A DNA stretch of 64,000 nt from NCBI RefSeq assembly GCF_021390435.2, contig NZ_JAJVCN010000004.1, forward strand, positions 848,501-912,500, given 5' to 3'. The DNA comes from Kibdelosporangium philippinense (GTDB lineage: Bacteria; Actinomycetota; Actinomycetes; Mycobacteriales; Pseudonocardiaceae). Each line of letters opens with the position of its first letter. Position 1 is the stretch's first letter. The position numbers were made by a program, and so were the translations under genes. The notes below the pieces were generated by a model that had not been told where the DNA came from, did not search any database, and saw nothing but the letters and a program-made list of their open reading frames with translations. This document shows positions 49,901-58,497 of the stretch, piece after piece.

Positions 49901-50517
49901 GCATGGAAGGGCCGGGCGGCTACCAGTTCGTTGGCCGGACGGTGCAGGTGTGGAACGGCTGGCAGCAGCGCGGATCGTTCGAACCGGGATCGCCGTGGCT
50001 GCTGCGGTTCTTCGACCGGATCTCCTGGTATCCCGTGTCGGCGGAGGAACTCCTCGACATGCGCGCGGCCAGCGCCGCAGGGCAGCTCGAACTGGACATC
50101 ACGGACGGCGAGTTCGCGTTGGCCGACTACGAGCGATTCCTTGACGACAACGCCGAGTCGATCGCCGAGTTCCGGGCCCGGCAGTCGATCGCGTTCGAAG
50201 CCGAGCGGCAAGCGTGGGCTGCGGCCGGTGAGTTCGACCCGAAACCCGAACCGGAACCGGTGCTCGCCGCCGCCACGAAGGTGACGGCGCCGCCAGGCGG
50301 CCGGGTCGTGGAAGCCCCGTTCGCGGCAACGGTTTGGCGGGTCGACGTTCAGCAAGGCGATCGAGTCGGCAAAGGACAAGCGTTGGTGGCGCTGGAGGCG
50401 ATGAAGACGGAAACGCAACTGTTCGCGCCAGCGCAAGGTGTGGTGGTCGATCTCTTGGTGCAGCCGGGAACTCAGGTCGCGCCAGGCACTCCGGTTGTCG
50501 TCTTGGGGCCCGCATGA
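46963..50517 (+). CDS. Urea carboxylase
   Basis: A 1184-residue multidomain enzyme. Biotin carboxylase domain at 1 to ~445 (LIANRGEIATRIIRSA, KATGGGGGIGMRA, EVNTRLQVEHPVTEAVYGID); AHS2/KipA-like section from ~445; AHS1/KipI-like section from ~777; C-terminal biotinyl domain from ~1110 with the attachment lysine in EAMKTE. It carboxylates urea with ATP and bicarbonate to allophanate (EC 6.3.4.6). The GTG at 46963 overlaps the stop of UAAP2 (GTGA). The next gene overlaps it by ATGA, so all three are translated as one unit. Confidence 0.95.
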   Translation: MKLLIANRGEIATRIIRSARQQQIPCVAVYSDADRMSPHVRTADEAVRIGPEAARDSYLKAEVVIQAALDTGADAIHPGYGFLSEDAEFARKAEAAGVRFVGPTPEQLEVFGSKHTAREKAIAAGVPLLPGTGLLATVDEALSAAAEIGYPVMLKATGGGGGIGMRACHTGDELRSAWDSVQSIAAKSFATSGVFLERLVQRARHVEVQIFGDGEGRVLALGTRDCTLQRRNQKVVEECPAPALPDTVVKRLLESAIALGESVRYRSAGTVEFVYDPVRQEEAFLEVNTRLQVEHPVTEAVYGIDLVAWMLRLANGDKGMFDTVPQPQGHAVEARVYAEDPNAGHRPSAGLLTGVHFPVDARVDTWVEAGLTVTSHYDPLLAKVIVTGTDRAEALERLGEALAQTRIDGIRTNLGQLRAAVRHPEVLDVQHDTATLDDVPDADPHIEVLRGGTSTTVQEWPGRTGYWHVGVPPSGPMDDLSFRLGNVAVGNDEGAAGLECTVDGPALKFSHETVVCVTGAPAEITVDGSAVPQWKPVTVPAGAELDIGPSSLGLRTYVLVRGGLDVATFLGSKATFTLGKFGGHGGRALATGDVLEPGGEPETPVGGDVSSDQRPEFGQHWEIGALEGPHAAPEFFTPEDIDEFYAATWNVHFNSARTGVRLVGPRPGWAREDGGEAGLHPSNIHDTPYSVGAVDYTGDLPILLGPDGPSLGGFVCPATVVTGQRWKLGQLRPGDTVRFVPVDAEQATELRSRPAGRVTPVKLSDGGVLDRMASTEDRSAVTYRRSGDDNVLVEYGPMKLDLALRMRVHALAERLAKVDVPGIVDITPGIRSLQVHTDPDQLSVSKALGLVRELEQELPATGDLVVPSRSVRLPLSWDDPATREAIQRYMAGVRSDAPWCPWNIEFIRRINGLSSVDDVYRTVFDASYLVLGLGDVYLGAPVATPLDPRHRLVTTKYNPARTWTAENSVGIGGAYLCIYGMEGPGGYQFVGRTVQVWNGWQQRGSFEPGSPWLLRFFDRISWYPVSAEELLDMRAASAAGQLELDITDGEFALADYERFLDDNAESIAEFRARQSIAFEAERQAWAAAGEFDPKPEPEPVLAAATKVTAPPGGRVVEAPFAATVWRVDVQQGDRVGKGQALVALEAMKTETQLFAPAQGVVVDLLVQPGTQVAPGTPVVVLGPA

Positions 50518-52175
50518 GTGCGGTCGAGCGGGTCAAGGCGGCGTATCGCCGGATCGCGGAGGTTGACCGGCCGGAAGTGTGGATCACGCTGCGCGACTCG
50601 GACGAGGTCCTCGCCGAAGCGGCTGGGGTCCGGCAGGATCTGCCGCTTGCGGGTTTGGTGTGCGCGGTCAAGGACAACATCGATGTCGCGGGCATCCCGA
50701 CCACCGCCGCATGTCCGGCTTTCGCTTACACGCCAACGAAGAGTGCGACGGTCGTGCAGCGGTTGCGGGATGCGGGCGCGGTCGTTCTCGGCAAGACCAA
50801 CCTTGACCAGTTCGCGACGGGCCTGGTCGGCACGCGTAGTCCGTCCGGCGCGGTCCGGCACGCGCATCGGCCGGACCGGATTTCCGGCGGGTCCAGCTCG
50901 GGTTCCGCTGTCGCTGTCGCTCTGGGGATCGTGGACTTCTCGCTTGGCACGGACACGGCCGGTTCCGGCCGGGTTCCCGCTGCTTTGCACGGCATTGTCG
51001 GGTTCAAGCCGACGCTTGGCCTGCTGCCGAACACCGGCGTGGTCCCGGCGGCGCGTCCATACGACAGCGTCAGCGTGTTCACCGCGGATCTCGCGCTCGC
51101 GCAGCGCGTGATGGCAGTGCTGGCAGGCCCGGACGTGGCGGATCCAGGCAGCCGGGACTGGCCCGTTTCGGTACGGCTGGCCGCCGGTCCGCGGCCTGTG
51201 GTGGCCGTCCCGACGCCGGAAGGCCTTGCGCCGCTTTCCGTCGAGGCACGTGCCGCTTTCATCGCGGCCGTCGAATCGCTGCGCTCTTCCGGTGTCCATG
51301 TGTCCGAAGTGGACATATCGGTGTTCGTCGAATCGGCGAAGCTGTTGTACGACGGTGCCCTTGTCGCGGAACGGTACGCGGCCGTCGGCGAGTTTCTCGC
51401 GGAGCATCAAAGCGAAGCCGATCCGACCGTGTCGGGCATCATCCTGGCCGCTGGAAAGCTGCCCGCCCACCAGCTCGCCTCAGACCAGGCACGTCTTGCG
51501 GCCGCGCGTACGGCCGCTTCCGTTGTGCTGGAAGGAATCGACGCGCTGCTGTTGCCAACGACAGTCGGGCATCCGACGCTGGCCGAGGTCGCGGCGGATC
51601 CCGTTGGCGTGTACAGCAAGCTCGGCACGTACACGAACTTCGTGAACCTCCTGGATCTGGCCGCGGTCGCGGTTCCGGCGGGACAGGCCGATGGCAGTCC
51701 GTTCGGGGTCAGCGTGATCACCCGTGCGTTCGACGACCAGGTGGCGCTCGACCTCGCCGCGCTGCTCACCGGCGAGGTCGCACCCGAGCCGTTCGCTCCT
51801 TCCGTTGGGCTCGCGGTGTTCGGTGCACACCTACGCGGCCGGCCGTTGAACCACCAGTTGACCAGCCTTGGCGCGAGGTTCGACGGCGAGATCGCCACCG
51901 CGCCGAAGTATCGGATGTTCGCGCTGCCAACGGATCCGCCCAAACCAGGTGTGGTCCGGTCGGAAGATGGCGCGTCTCTGCGAGGCGAACGCTGGCTGCT
52001 GTCAACGGCCGCTCTCGGCACGTTCCTCGCCGGGCTGCCTGCTCCGATGTCGCTCGGCCGGATCCGCCTGGACACCGGTGAGGAAGTCCTTGGCTTCCAA
52101 TGCGATCCAGTATCCGCGGCAGCGGGCAAGGACATAACGACCTACGCCAGCTGGCCTGCGTGGCCAGGGTCGTGA
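50514..52175 (+). CDS. atzF: Allophanate hydrolase
   Basis: A 553-residue amidase-signature enzyme. The catalytic Lys is in AVKDNIDVAG (K53), the cis-Ser region in SGGSSSGSAVAV, and the nucleophile region in GTDTAGSGRVPAAL. A C-terminal domain (LAVFGAHLRGRPLNHQLTSL) is the family-specific extension. It splits allophanate to two NH3 and two CO2 (EC 3.5.1.54), completing urea degradation. It is coupled to urea carboxylase by ATGA. Its stop lies in the following palindrome, which terminates the operon. Confidence 0.95.
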   Translation: MSAVERVKAAYRRIAEVDRPEVWITLRDSDEVLAEAAGVRQDLPLAGLVCAVKDNIDVAGIPTTAACPAFAYTPTKSATVVQRLRDAGAVVLGKTNLDQFATGLVGTRSPSGAVRHAHRPDRISGGSSSGSAVAVALGIVDFSLGTDTAGSGRVPAALHGIVGFKPTLGLLPNTGVVPAARPYDSVSVFTADLALAQRVMAVLAGPDVADPGSRDWPVSVRLAAGPRPVVAVPTPEGLAPLSVEARAAFIAAVESLRSSGVHVSEVDISVFVESAKLLYDGALVAERYAAVGEFLAEHQSEADPTVSGIILAAGKLPAHQLASDQARLAAARTAASVVLEGIDALLLPTTVGHPTLAEVAADPVGVYSKLGTYTNFVNLLDLAAVAVPAGQADGSPFGVSVITRAFDDQVALDLAALLTGEVAPEPFAPSVGLAVFGAHLRGRPLNHQLTSLGARFDGEIATAPKYRMFALPTDPPKPGVVRSEDGASLRGERWLLSTAALGTFLAGLPAPMSLGRIRLDTGEEVLGFQCDPVSAAAGKDITTYASWPAWPGS

Positions 52176-52213
52176 GTGGTTAGCAGGGTTAGAACACGGC
52201 TAACCACTCACGA
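52170..52213. terminator. GTGAGTGGTTAG palindrome ending the urea operon
   Basis: Arms TCGTGAGTGGTTAGC (52170-52184) and GCTAACCACTCACGA (52199-52213) are perfectly complementary with a 14-nt loop containing GTTAGAAC. The AtzF stop is inside the left arm. It matches the copy at 59919-59962 at 43 of 44 bases. Confidence 0.85.
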
Positions 52214-52220
52214 GCTTTGA

Positions 52221-53565
52221 TCAGGGGATTAGGACCATGCTGTGGGGGCCGCGGGTTACCGGGACGCTGTGTTCGGTGCGGACCAGGAGGGGCCTGGGGT
52301 TCAGTGGATCGCTGTCCAGGCGCCAGAAGTCGATCGTGCCGCCGGGTTTGGTGTCGTCGAAGTGGTCGTAGTTCGTGACGGCCAGATACCGGCTGGACGC
52401 GTCGAACACGGCCGCTTCGGGCAGGATGCCGTCGAACGGGTAGTCGCCGATCCGCTGGAACCTGCCGGTGCTCTGCTCGAAGGCCATCAGCGACAGCGAT
52501 GAATGCCAGGTTTTGCGGGCGTCGCCGGTTGGCACGTAGCTGCGTTCGAGATTGGTCGTCACCACGAACCGGCCATCCGGGCTGATCGTGATGCCCTCGG
52601 GGGAAACGCCGGTTTCGGCGACACTGACGAGTGAGTTCGGAATTTCGGCTGGCTTGTCGGACAAGCGCAGGCTGATGACACTTCCACGTGGTGCCTCGGT
52701 CCAGAAACCGGCAACATCAGGGCCCCACTGCAGGTTGTTGGCCAGCACATGGCGGCCATCCGGCGTCCACACCGCTTTGAAGGGGTATTTACCGGCCAAC
52801 ACCTGATTTCCCCACGGTTGCAACGTCACAGTGTCACCTTGCCGCTGCACCCGGGCGAAGGCGACGCTGCCGACATCGGCCAATGCGGCGGCAATGAAGT
52901 TGCCGCTGGGATGCCAACTCACGTGGGTCATCCGCGTAGCTGCCGCGATTCCGGGAAATGGCAGGTAAGTGGGCGTGCCAAGGCGGCCGTTGCGGAACGG
53001 CACGAAAGCGATCCCGCGCCCGTCGCTGGGGTGCAGCGGTACTGCGAGCATGTCCCCGGCCGGGTTGATTTCCACGGTTTCGAGGCGTTTCCCGATATCC
53101 GCCCGCTGCAGGACGCGGGGTGCTCGTGCATCGCTGATGTCCGCGACTGTCAGTGTCTGTCCTGGGGGGGAGTTCGTTGAAGCGCTGTTGCGCAGGGGTC
53201 GCCTGGCGAAAGGTCTCGGCGACGAACGCGTAGCGGCCATTCGGTGAAACGGACACCGCGGATGGCGCGCCAGCGACCGAATTGCTGACCTCGGTCTCGT
53301 ACGACCGGACAGGGCGGCCATTTCCGGTCAGCGGGACTATCGACAGGGCGTCCCGGCCTTCCCGTGGGCCGAGCAATTGGTCGACGTAAGCCGACGCCAC
53401 CATGTCCGCGTCCGATATCGACACCAACGCGCGGCCTTTGAAATCCAGCGGCACCCGGCTCGTCGAATTGTCTGGCGGCAGCTGTGTGTTCACCGGTGCG
53501 GCAGCGACAAGCGTGACCAAGGCCAAGACCAGCACGGCAGTGCCATGACGTGGCAATATCAGCAC
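52221..53565 (-). pseudogene. Frameshifted exported beta-propeller protein
   Basis: The N-terminal part (VLALVTLVAAAP signal, SVSPNGRYAFVAETFRQATP) is read from the GTG at 53565 and runs to NELPP. The rest (GQTLTVADISDARAPRV, SPDGRFVVTTNLERSYVPTG) is in the neighbouring frame to 52221. The shift falls in a run of seven C on the minus strand (53164-53170); six would restore the frame. Repeated PDGR-type strands suggest a lactonase/YVTN-like propeller. It could be a phase-variable tract, a sequencing error or a true mutation. Confidence 0.72.
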
Positions 53566-53612
53566 CTCGAAAAGGATCGGCGGACCGAATACTGTCGAGA
53601 TGCTATGAATAG

Positions 53613-54357
53613 TTACGTAAAGTTATTGTTGTGCCAAATGTCGGTATTGTCGTGCCGAATAGGGGTATATACGTGCCGGATGGCGGCACAACTAAACGCG
53701 ACGAGGGTTATTCCACCGACGATGTCCAGGACGTAGTGATGACCGGTGACGAGGACGACGAGCGCGGTGAGCAAAGGGAACAGTCAGACCAGCCAGGCGG
53801 CTCGTGGACTGCGTTGACGCAGCATCGTCCAAGCGGCATAAGCGCTCCATGCCGTCCAGGCGACGTGCATGCTCGGCATGGCCGCCAGCAGGTTCTTCGT
53901 CCAATGTGGAGTGCGTGACTCGCCGCCGAGAATGTCGTACGTCGCCATGTAGTCCACGACCCCGGGCAAGGCGAATCGTGGCGGTGCGGCCGGAAAGGCC
54001 CACACCATCACGAGATCGAGGACCATCATCACCACGAGAACGGTCCGCAGGCGCCGGTAGTGCTCGGAACGTGCGAGATAGAGCCAAAGCGGCATGGCCG
54101 GTACGGCAAGGACTGAGCCGGTAGAAGCAGCCGGTCAGGTAGATCGCGGCAGGCTGGTCGAGCATCCACTGGTTGAGCGGGTGCTCGATCGCGATCCCGA
54201 GCGTCTGCTCCACGCGTTGGACGAGCAAGGCGTTGTCCGTCGCTGCCGGGTTGCCACGGTCCACCGCGGCCCTGACCAGACCGAAAACGATGTAACCGCC
54301 GATCAGCAGCGGTAATTCCAGGTACCACGTCGGCCGGTTGCGGAGCACCAAGGACAT
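53613..54357 (-). pseudogene. Broken PAP2-family membrane phosphatase
   Basis: The N-terminal section (WYLELPLLIGGYIVFGLVRA ... LDQPAAIYLTGCFYRL) runs from the ATG at 54357. The next part (VLAVPAMPLWLYLARS, MPSMHVAWTAWSAY with the PSxH motif) lies in another frame from about 54118. A stop replaces an expected Trp after RAAWLV near 53790. The last motif (TGHHYVLDIVGG) and the tail continue to 53613. Domain order and motifs fit PAP2_3-type inositolphosphotransferase or phosphatase enzymes. One frameshift and one nonsense codon make a functional product unlikely. Confidence 0.8.
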
Positions 54358-54528
54358 CGTAGGGAGGCTACGGCAGGCGCGGCCACGATCCAGCGCTTTC
54401 AGCTGATCGGCACACTGCACGCGAAAACCCATCGACGGATCCGGGTGAACGGGGTTGCGAAACCGAAACGACCTGAGTGAACCGGTCGACACACGGGCGC
54501 GTAGTGACAACGGGGATCAGGGGCGGAT

Positions 54529-55224
54529 ATGCAAGTGCGGATTCTCGGACCCGTCGACGTGACAGTGAATGGCATCCCGCGGCCGGTGCGTGGCCTGCGG
54601 CGCAAGGCAGTGCTCGCCGTGCTCGCGTTGCGGGCAGGAGAGATCGTGAGCGCGGATCGGCTCACCGACGTGGTGTGGGACGAGGAAGCGCCCAGGACCG
54701 CGGCGAACACATTGCAGAGTCACGTGTCGTACCTGCGGGGTGTGCTTGGTGCCGGGTAGCGATCGTCGCAAGGCCGCCCGGGTATGCCCTGAACGTCAGC
54801 GATCGGACCTTCAAGCCGCGCAACGCCTGATCAGGCAGGGTGGCAGACGGCAGATCCGGCCGTGAGCGCCTCGCACTTCCGGGCAGCGCTGGCGTTGTGG
54901 CGTGACCGGCCGTTGGTGGACGTGGTTAGTGTGTCGTGGTTGGCGGATCAGGCCGAGCGGAAAGGTCAGGCAGAATTGAGCTATTGGCTGACTGCGGCGG
55001 GTGTCGCCATGCCGTCGCCAGGCTCGGACATGCCGTACGCGATGCTGGCATCCGGACGTTGGCAGCAAGCCGCGAAGATCTGGCGAAACGCGGGCTGTAC
55101 TTACGAATACGCGGCTGCGCTGTCCGAAAGCGACCGTCCCGACGACCCTGGCGAAGCGCTGACCACAGTGGACAAGCTTGCCGCCCGCGTGCGCGCCCTG
55201 TTGACAACGTATACTTCACGGTAG
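54529..55224 (+). pseudogene. Chimeric SARP/LuxR regulator relic
   Basis: It begins as a SARP/AfsR-type winged helix (MQVRILGPVDVTVNGIPRPV, AANTLQSHVSYLRGVLG). It then changes frame at least twice (IVARPPGYALNVSDRTF, LQAAQRLIRQGG) before VSASHFRAALALWRDRPLV of the BTAD domain. Without a break it joins a different type of sequence (AELSYWLTAAGVA ... AGCTYEYAAALSES) that belongs to C-terminal helical repeats of large LuxR-type ATPases. It is therefore a deletion fusion with further decay. The final frame stops at 55224, 21 bp before the TetR start. Confidence 0.75.
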
Positions 55225-55237
55225 TCGTTCCGTGAAG
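55214..55237. promoter_or_regulatory. Inverted repeat covering the TetR ribosome site
   Basis: CTTCACGG (55214-55221) and CCGTGAAG (55230-55237) are perfect 8-bp arms. The right arm overlaps the AAGGAGG ribosome site of the following gene, suggesting a repressor site or an RNA hairpin that masks it. Confidence 0.5.
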
Positions 55238-55244
55238 GAGGCCC

Positions 55245-55913
55245 ATGCCGCGGGAGGTGGCCGCGAACAAGCGGCCGAGTCTGAGCCTGCCGTTGATCGT
55301 GTCAACCGCCACCGTGCTTGCTGATGAAGGCGGCTTGGACGCGGTCACCATGCGCGGTGTCGGCGAGCGGCTCAACGCCACCGGAATGGCGCTGTACCGG
55401 CATGTAGCGAACCGGGACGCGTTGATCGAGCTGATGGTTGACGCGGTCGTCGCCGAGTTCGCGTATCCGGAACCGCGGCCGATCGGCTGGCGTGCGGCGC
55501 TGGAAGCGGTGGCACGTCAGGACTGGCGTTCCTACTTCGCGCATCCGTGGGTGCTCAAGGCAACGGCGTCCTCAAGGCCGCCGATGGGCCCGAACACGTT
55601 GGCGGCCATGGAGTGGGCGCTGGCCTCATTCGACAACCTCGGGCTGTCCGGCCGTGAGCAGCTTTTTCTGCTGGGAACCGTTGTCTCCTTTGGCCAAGGC
55701 CTTGCGTTGACTTGGATTCACGAGCGGCAGGACGACACGACCGAGTGGTGGGAAGGCCGGATCAACGACTCGGGGGATCGCTACCCGCGTCTTGTGGCCG
55801 TCACGGCTGCGGTCGGCCCTGACAGCCGAACTGGGACGTGGATCGACGAGGAGTTCGAGTTCGGCCTTGCCCGCGTGCTCGACGGTATCGCGGACTACCT
55901 CGCGGCACGCTGA
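55245..55913 (+). CDS. TetR family regulator
   Basis: A 222-residue TetR protein: helix-turn-helix LADEGGLDAVTMRGVGERLN and ATGMALYRHVANRDALIELM, with a TetR_C-type tail (ASFDNLGLSGREQLFLLGTV). AAGGAGG precedes the ATG, and an 8-bp inverted repeat overlaps it. It is the only intact gene in the 52.2-57.5 kb decay patch. The target gene may have been among the broken neighbours. Confidence 0.9.
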   Translation: MPREVAANKRPSLSLPLIVSTATVLADEGGLDAVTMRGVGERLNATGMALYRHVANRDALIELMVDAVVAEFAYPEPRPIGWRAALEAVARQDWRSYFAHPWVLKATASSRPPMGPNTLAAMEWALASFDNLGLSGREQLFLLGTVVSFGQGLALTWIHERQDDTTEWWEGRINDSGDRYPRLVAVTAAVGPDSRTGTWIDEEFEFGLARVLDGIADYLAAR

Positions 55914-56011
55914 AATTCATTGGTACGCATGGGATTTCACTGGTGTTCAGTGTCCAAAATGGCTCGTTTTCGCCGGTTGATAATTCGTAAAACAAGGTCT
56001 ACTCAACCCTC

Positions 56012-57520
56012 GTGAGATTGAAACGACTGTGCGTCGCGAGCATTGTGGGAATGACTGTGTTCGCAACCGTTCCCGCCGCGAACGCCGCGCCGCCGAGTCC
56101 TCGGGTGCCCCAGCTGCAGTGGACTGACTGCGGTGATGGATTTCAGTGCGCGAGCGCGGAGGTGCCCTTCGACTACCGGCGTCCGAATGGCCGGACGATC
56201 AACCTTGGCATGACCCGCAAGCTCGCGCCCGATCCGACGAGGCGGATCGGGTCCTTGTTCTTCAGCCCAGGCGGGCCGGGAGCCGGACTGGACTAATGGA
56301 TCCGGTTCTTCTATCCGACCGCCACACCCGAGCTCCAGGCCAGGTTCGACCTCGTCGCCTTCGACCCACGCGGAACCGACCGAACCGCACCGATCACCTG
56401 CGGCACACCGGAAGAATATCGCCGGATGTGGGAAGCAGACACCGCACGACCAACGCCAGGCGGCTTCGAGCGAGCGGTCAACCAGGCGAAGACGTTCAAT
56501 GAACTGTGCATGCGTGACAGTGCCGAGATGCTTCCGTATGTCGGCACGGAATACGCCGCCCGCGACCTGGATTTGCTGCGCGCGGCTGTCGGCGACGAGA
56601 AACTCAGCCGGGCTGGCTTCTCGTACGCGACCTACCTGGGAACGGTCTACGCGAACCTGTTCCCGGACAAGGTCCGCGCGATGTCCTTGGACAGCGCGGT
56701 CGACCCGTACGGCTACGTGCACACGAACCGGATCTTCAGAAGCGAGTACGACCAGTTCGTGAACCAGGACCAAGGCCTGGAACGGTTCCTTGCGTGGTGC
56801 AAGGGCGCGCCGACGTACTGCACGTTCGGCGGCGGCGATCCACGTGCCGCGTTTTTGCGGCTGCAGCAGAGGTTCGACGACGCGCCGGTCCGCTCGGGCG
56901 ATGGGACGGTCCTCGTCAACGGCTTCACCTTCAGTTTCCAGGTGATGGCCAGGCTCAGCGGTGGAAAGGTGCGCTGGCAGATGATGGCCAACGAGCTGGT
57001 CAACGCCGAGCGGGGAACGGGCTACTTCATGACGGCCAACACCGTGGCTGACGACCCAGCGTTCCTGATGCGCAACACCGCGATCGAGTGCGCGGACCGC
57101 CCGTTCCCCCGGAGCTTGCCGATGCTGAGCTCGGTGAACGCCGCCCAGGTGAAGTCGGCGCCCCTGCTTGGCCCGGCCTTCGCCCACGGATTGCCCAGCT
57201 ACGACCAGTCCCACAGCCCCGCGTGCGTGCAGTGGCCCGCGCAACGCAGATCGAACTACACGGGAGCGTTCAACGCCAGCGGGAAGACGCCGATTCTGGT
57301 GGTGGGCAGCACGGGTGACCCGGACGTCCGGTTCGAGGACTCAGTGACTCTCGCCAACACGCTCACCAACGCCCGGTTGCTCACGTTCAAGGGCGAAGGC
57401 CACATCGCGTACCGCAACAGCGCGTGCGTCCGGGACAAGATGACCATCTATCTGATCAACCTGACCATGCCGTCACCGAACGCGGTGTGTGACGACGACC
57501 TGGTCCTGCCTACCGGCTGA
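56012..57520 (+). pseudogene. S33-type exported peptidase with in-frame stop
   Basis: The GTG at 56012 starts a signal peptide (residues 1-26, TVPAANAAP). The N-terminal S33 region (WTDCGDGFQCASAEVPFDY, FFSPGGPGAGLD) meets TAA at 56294-56296. The same frame continues to 57520 with VAFDPRGTDRTAPITCGTPE, GFSYATYLGTVYANLFPDKV, GDPDVRFEDSV and GEGHIAYRNSACV. The nucleophile motif is GFSYA instead of the usual GxSxG, so the active site is also unusual. Apart from the stop the protein would be 502 residues, normal for TAP-like tripeptidyl peptidases. Confidence 0.82.
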
Positions 57521-57558
57521 AAGCGGCCTGGTCTGCGCGGCTCAGCTAAATTGTGCCC

Positions 57559-58497
57559 ATGACTGGTGGTCGTCCGCAGCTCGAGGCCGAGGTGCAGAAC
57601 GTTTTCGGGTCCCTCACGCACGCCGCGGTCTTTCTGATCGTCACGATCAACCCTGGTGGCGAGGACGAAGCCAAGCAGCTGCTGGCGAACGTGACCGGGC
57701 TGGAGCGGACCGTGGGCTCGCGGTCGCTTGGCGGGGCTTTGTCCTGTGTGGCCGGTGTCTCGGCGTCGGCGTGGGACCGGCTGTACGGGGACCCGAAGCC
57801 TGCTGAGCTGCGTGACCTGCCGGTTTTCGCCGGGGAGAAGCATCAGAGCGTCACAACTGACGGTGACCTGATGTTCCACATCCGGGCGGAGCGGATGGAC
57901 CTGTGCTTCGAGCTCGCCACGCTGATCATGCACGAGCTCGCCGGTGCGGTGGCCATCGTGGACGAGGTGCAGGGGTTCCGGTACTTCGACGGCCGTGACG
58001 TGCTGGGGTTCGTCGATGGGACGGAGAATCCGGTCGGGGCCGAGGCGTACGCGGCGACCCTGGTGGATGACGACGAGGCCTTCAACGGCGGCAGTTACGT
58101 CATCGTCCAGAAATACCTGCATGACATGGCGGGCTGGAACGGGCTCACGACCGAGGCGCAGGAGCACGCGATCGGCAGGCGCAAGCTGTCCAATGTGGAG
58201 CTCGCGGAGGGCGTGCAGCCGGACAACTCCCACGTCGCGCTGACCCAGGTCACCGACACCGACGGGACCGAGCTGAAGATCCTGCGGGACAACATGCCCT
58301 TCGGCCGTCCTGGCTACGGCGAGTTCGGCACGTATTTCATCGGTTACGCCAAGTCGCCGAGCGTGGTCGAACGCATGCTGGAGAACATGTTCGTCGGCGC
58401 ACCGCCCGGCAACTACGACCGCATTCTCGACTACTCCACGCCGGTCACCGGAGTCCTGTTCTACTGCCCGACGGTCGATTTCGTCGAGCAGGACTAG
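57559..58497 (+). CDS. Dyp-type peroxidase
   Basis: A 312-residue haem peroxidase. GFVDGTENPVG holds the conserved GxxDG motif, and the haem-ligand His is in PDNSHVALTQ. DyP enzymes oxidise dyes, phenolics and lignin-like substrates with H2O2, and some reside in encapsulin shells. No Tat signal is present, so the protein is cytoplasmic. No encapsulin gene adjoins. The ATG at 57559 is preferred over GTG 57553. Confidence 0.93.
   Translation: MTGGRPQLEAEVQNVFGSLTHAAVFLIVTINPGGEDEAKQLLANVTGLERTVGSRSLGGALSCVAGVSASAWDRLYGDPKPAELRDLPVFAGEKHQSVTTDGDLMFHIRAERMDLCFELATLIMHELAGAVAIVDEVQGFRYFDGRDVLGFVDGTENPVGAEAYAATLVDDDEAFNGGSYVIVQKYLHDMAGWNGLTTEAQEHAIGRRKLSNVELAEGVQPDNSHVALTQVTDTDGTELKILRDNMPFGRPGYGEFGTYFIGYAKSPSVVERMLENMFVGAPPGNYDRILDYSTPVTGVLFYCPTVDFVEQD

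Noticed and set aside
49060..50436. Second long minus-strand frame in urea carboxylase
   Set aside because: Antisense of the AHS1 and biotinyl domains, with no recognisable motif.
35116..55213. Shared 11-mer ACAACGTATAC before the MFS exporter and the 55245 TetR gene
   Set aside because: Tempting as a shared operator, but 11-base repeats are expected by chance many times in 64 kb and the flanks do not match.
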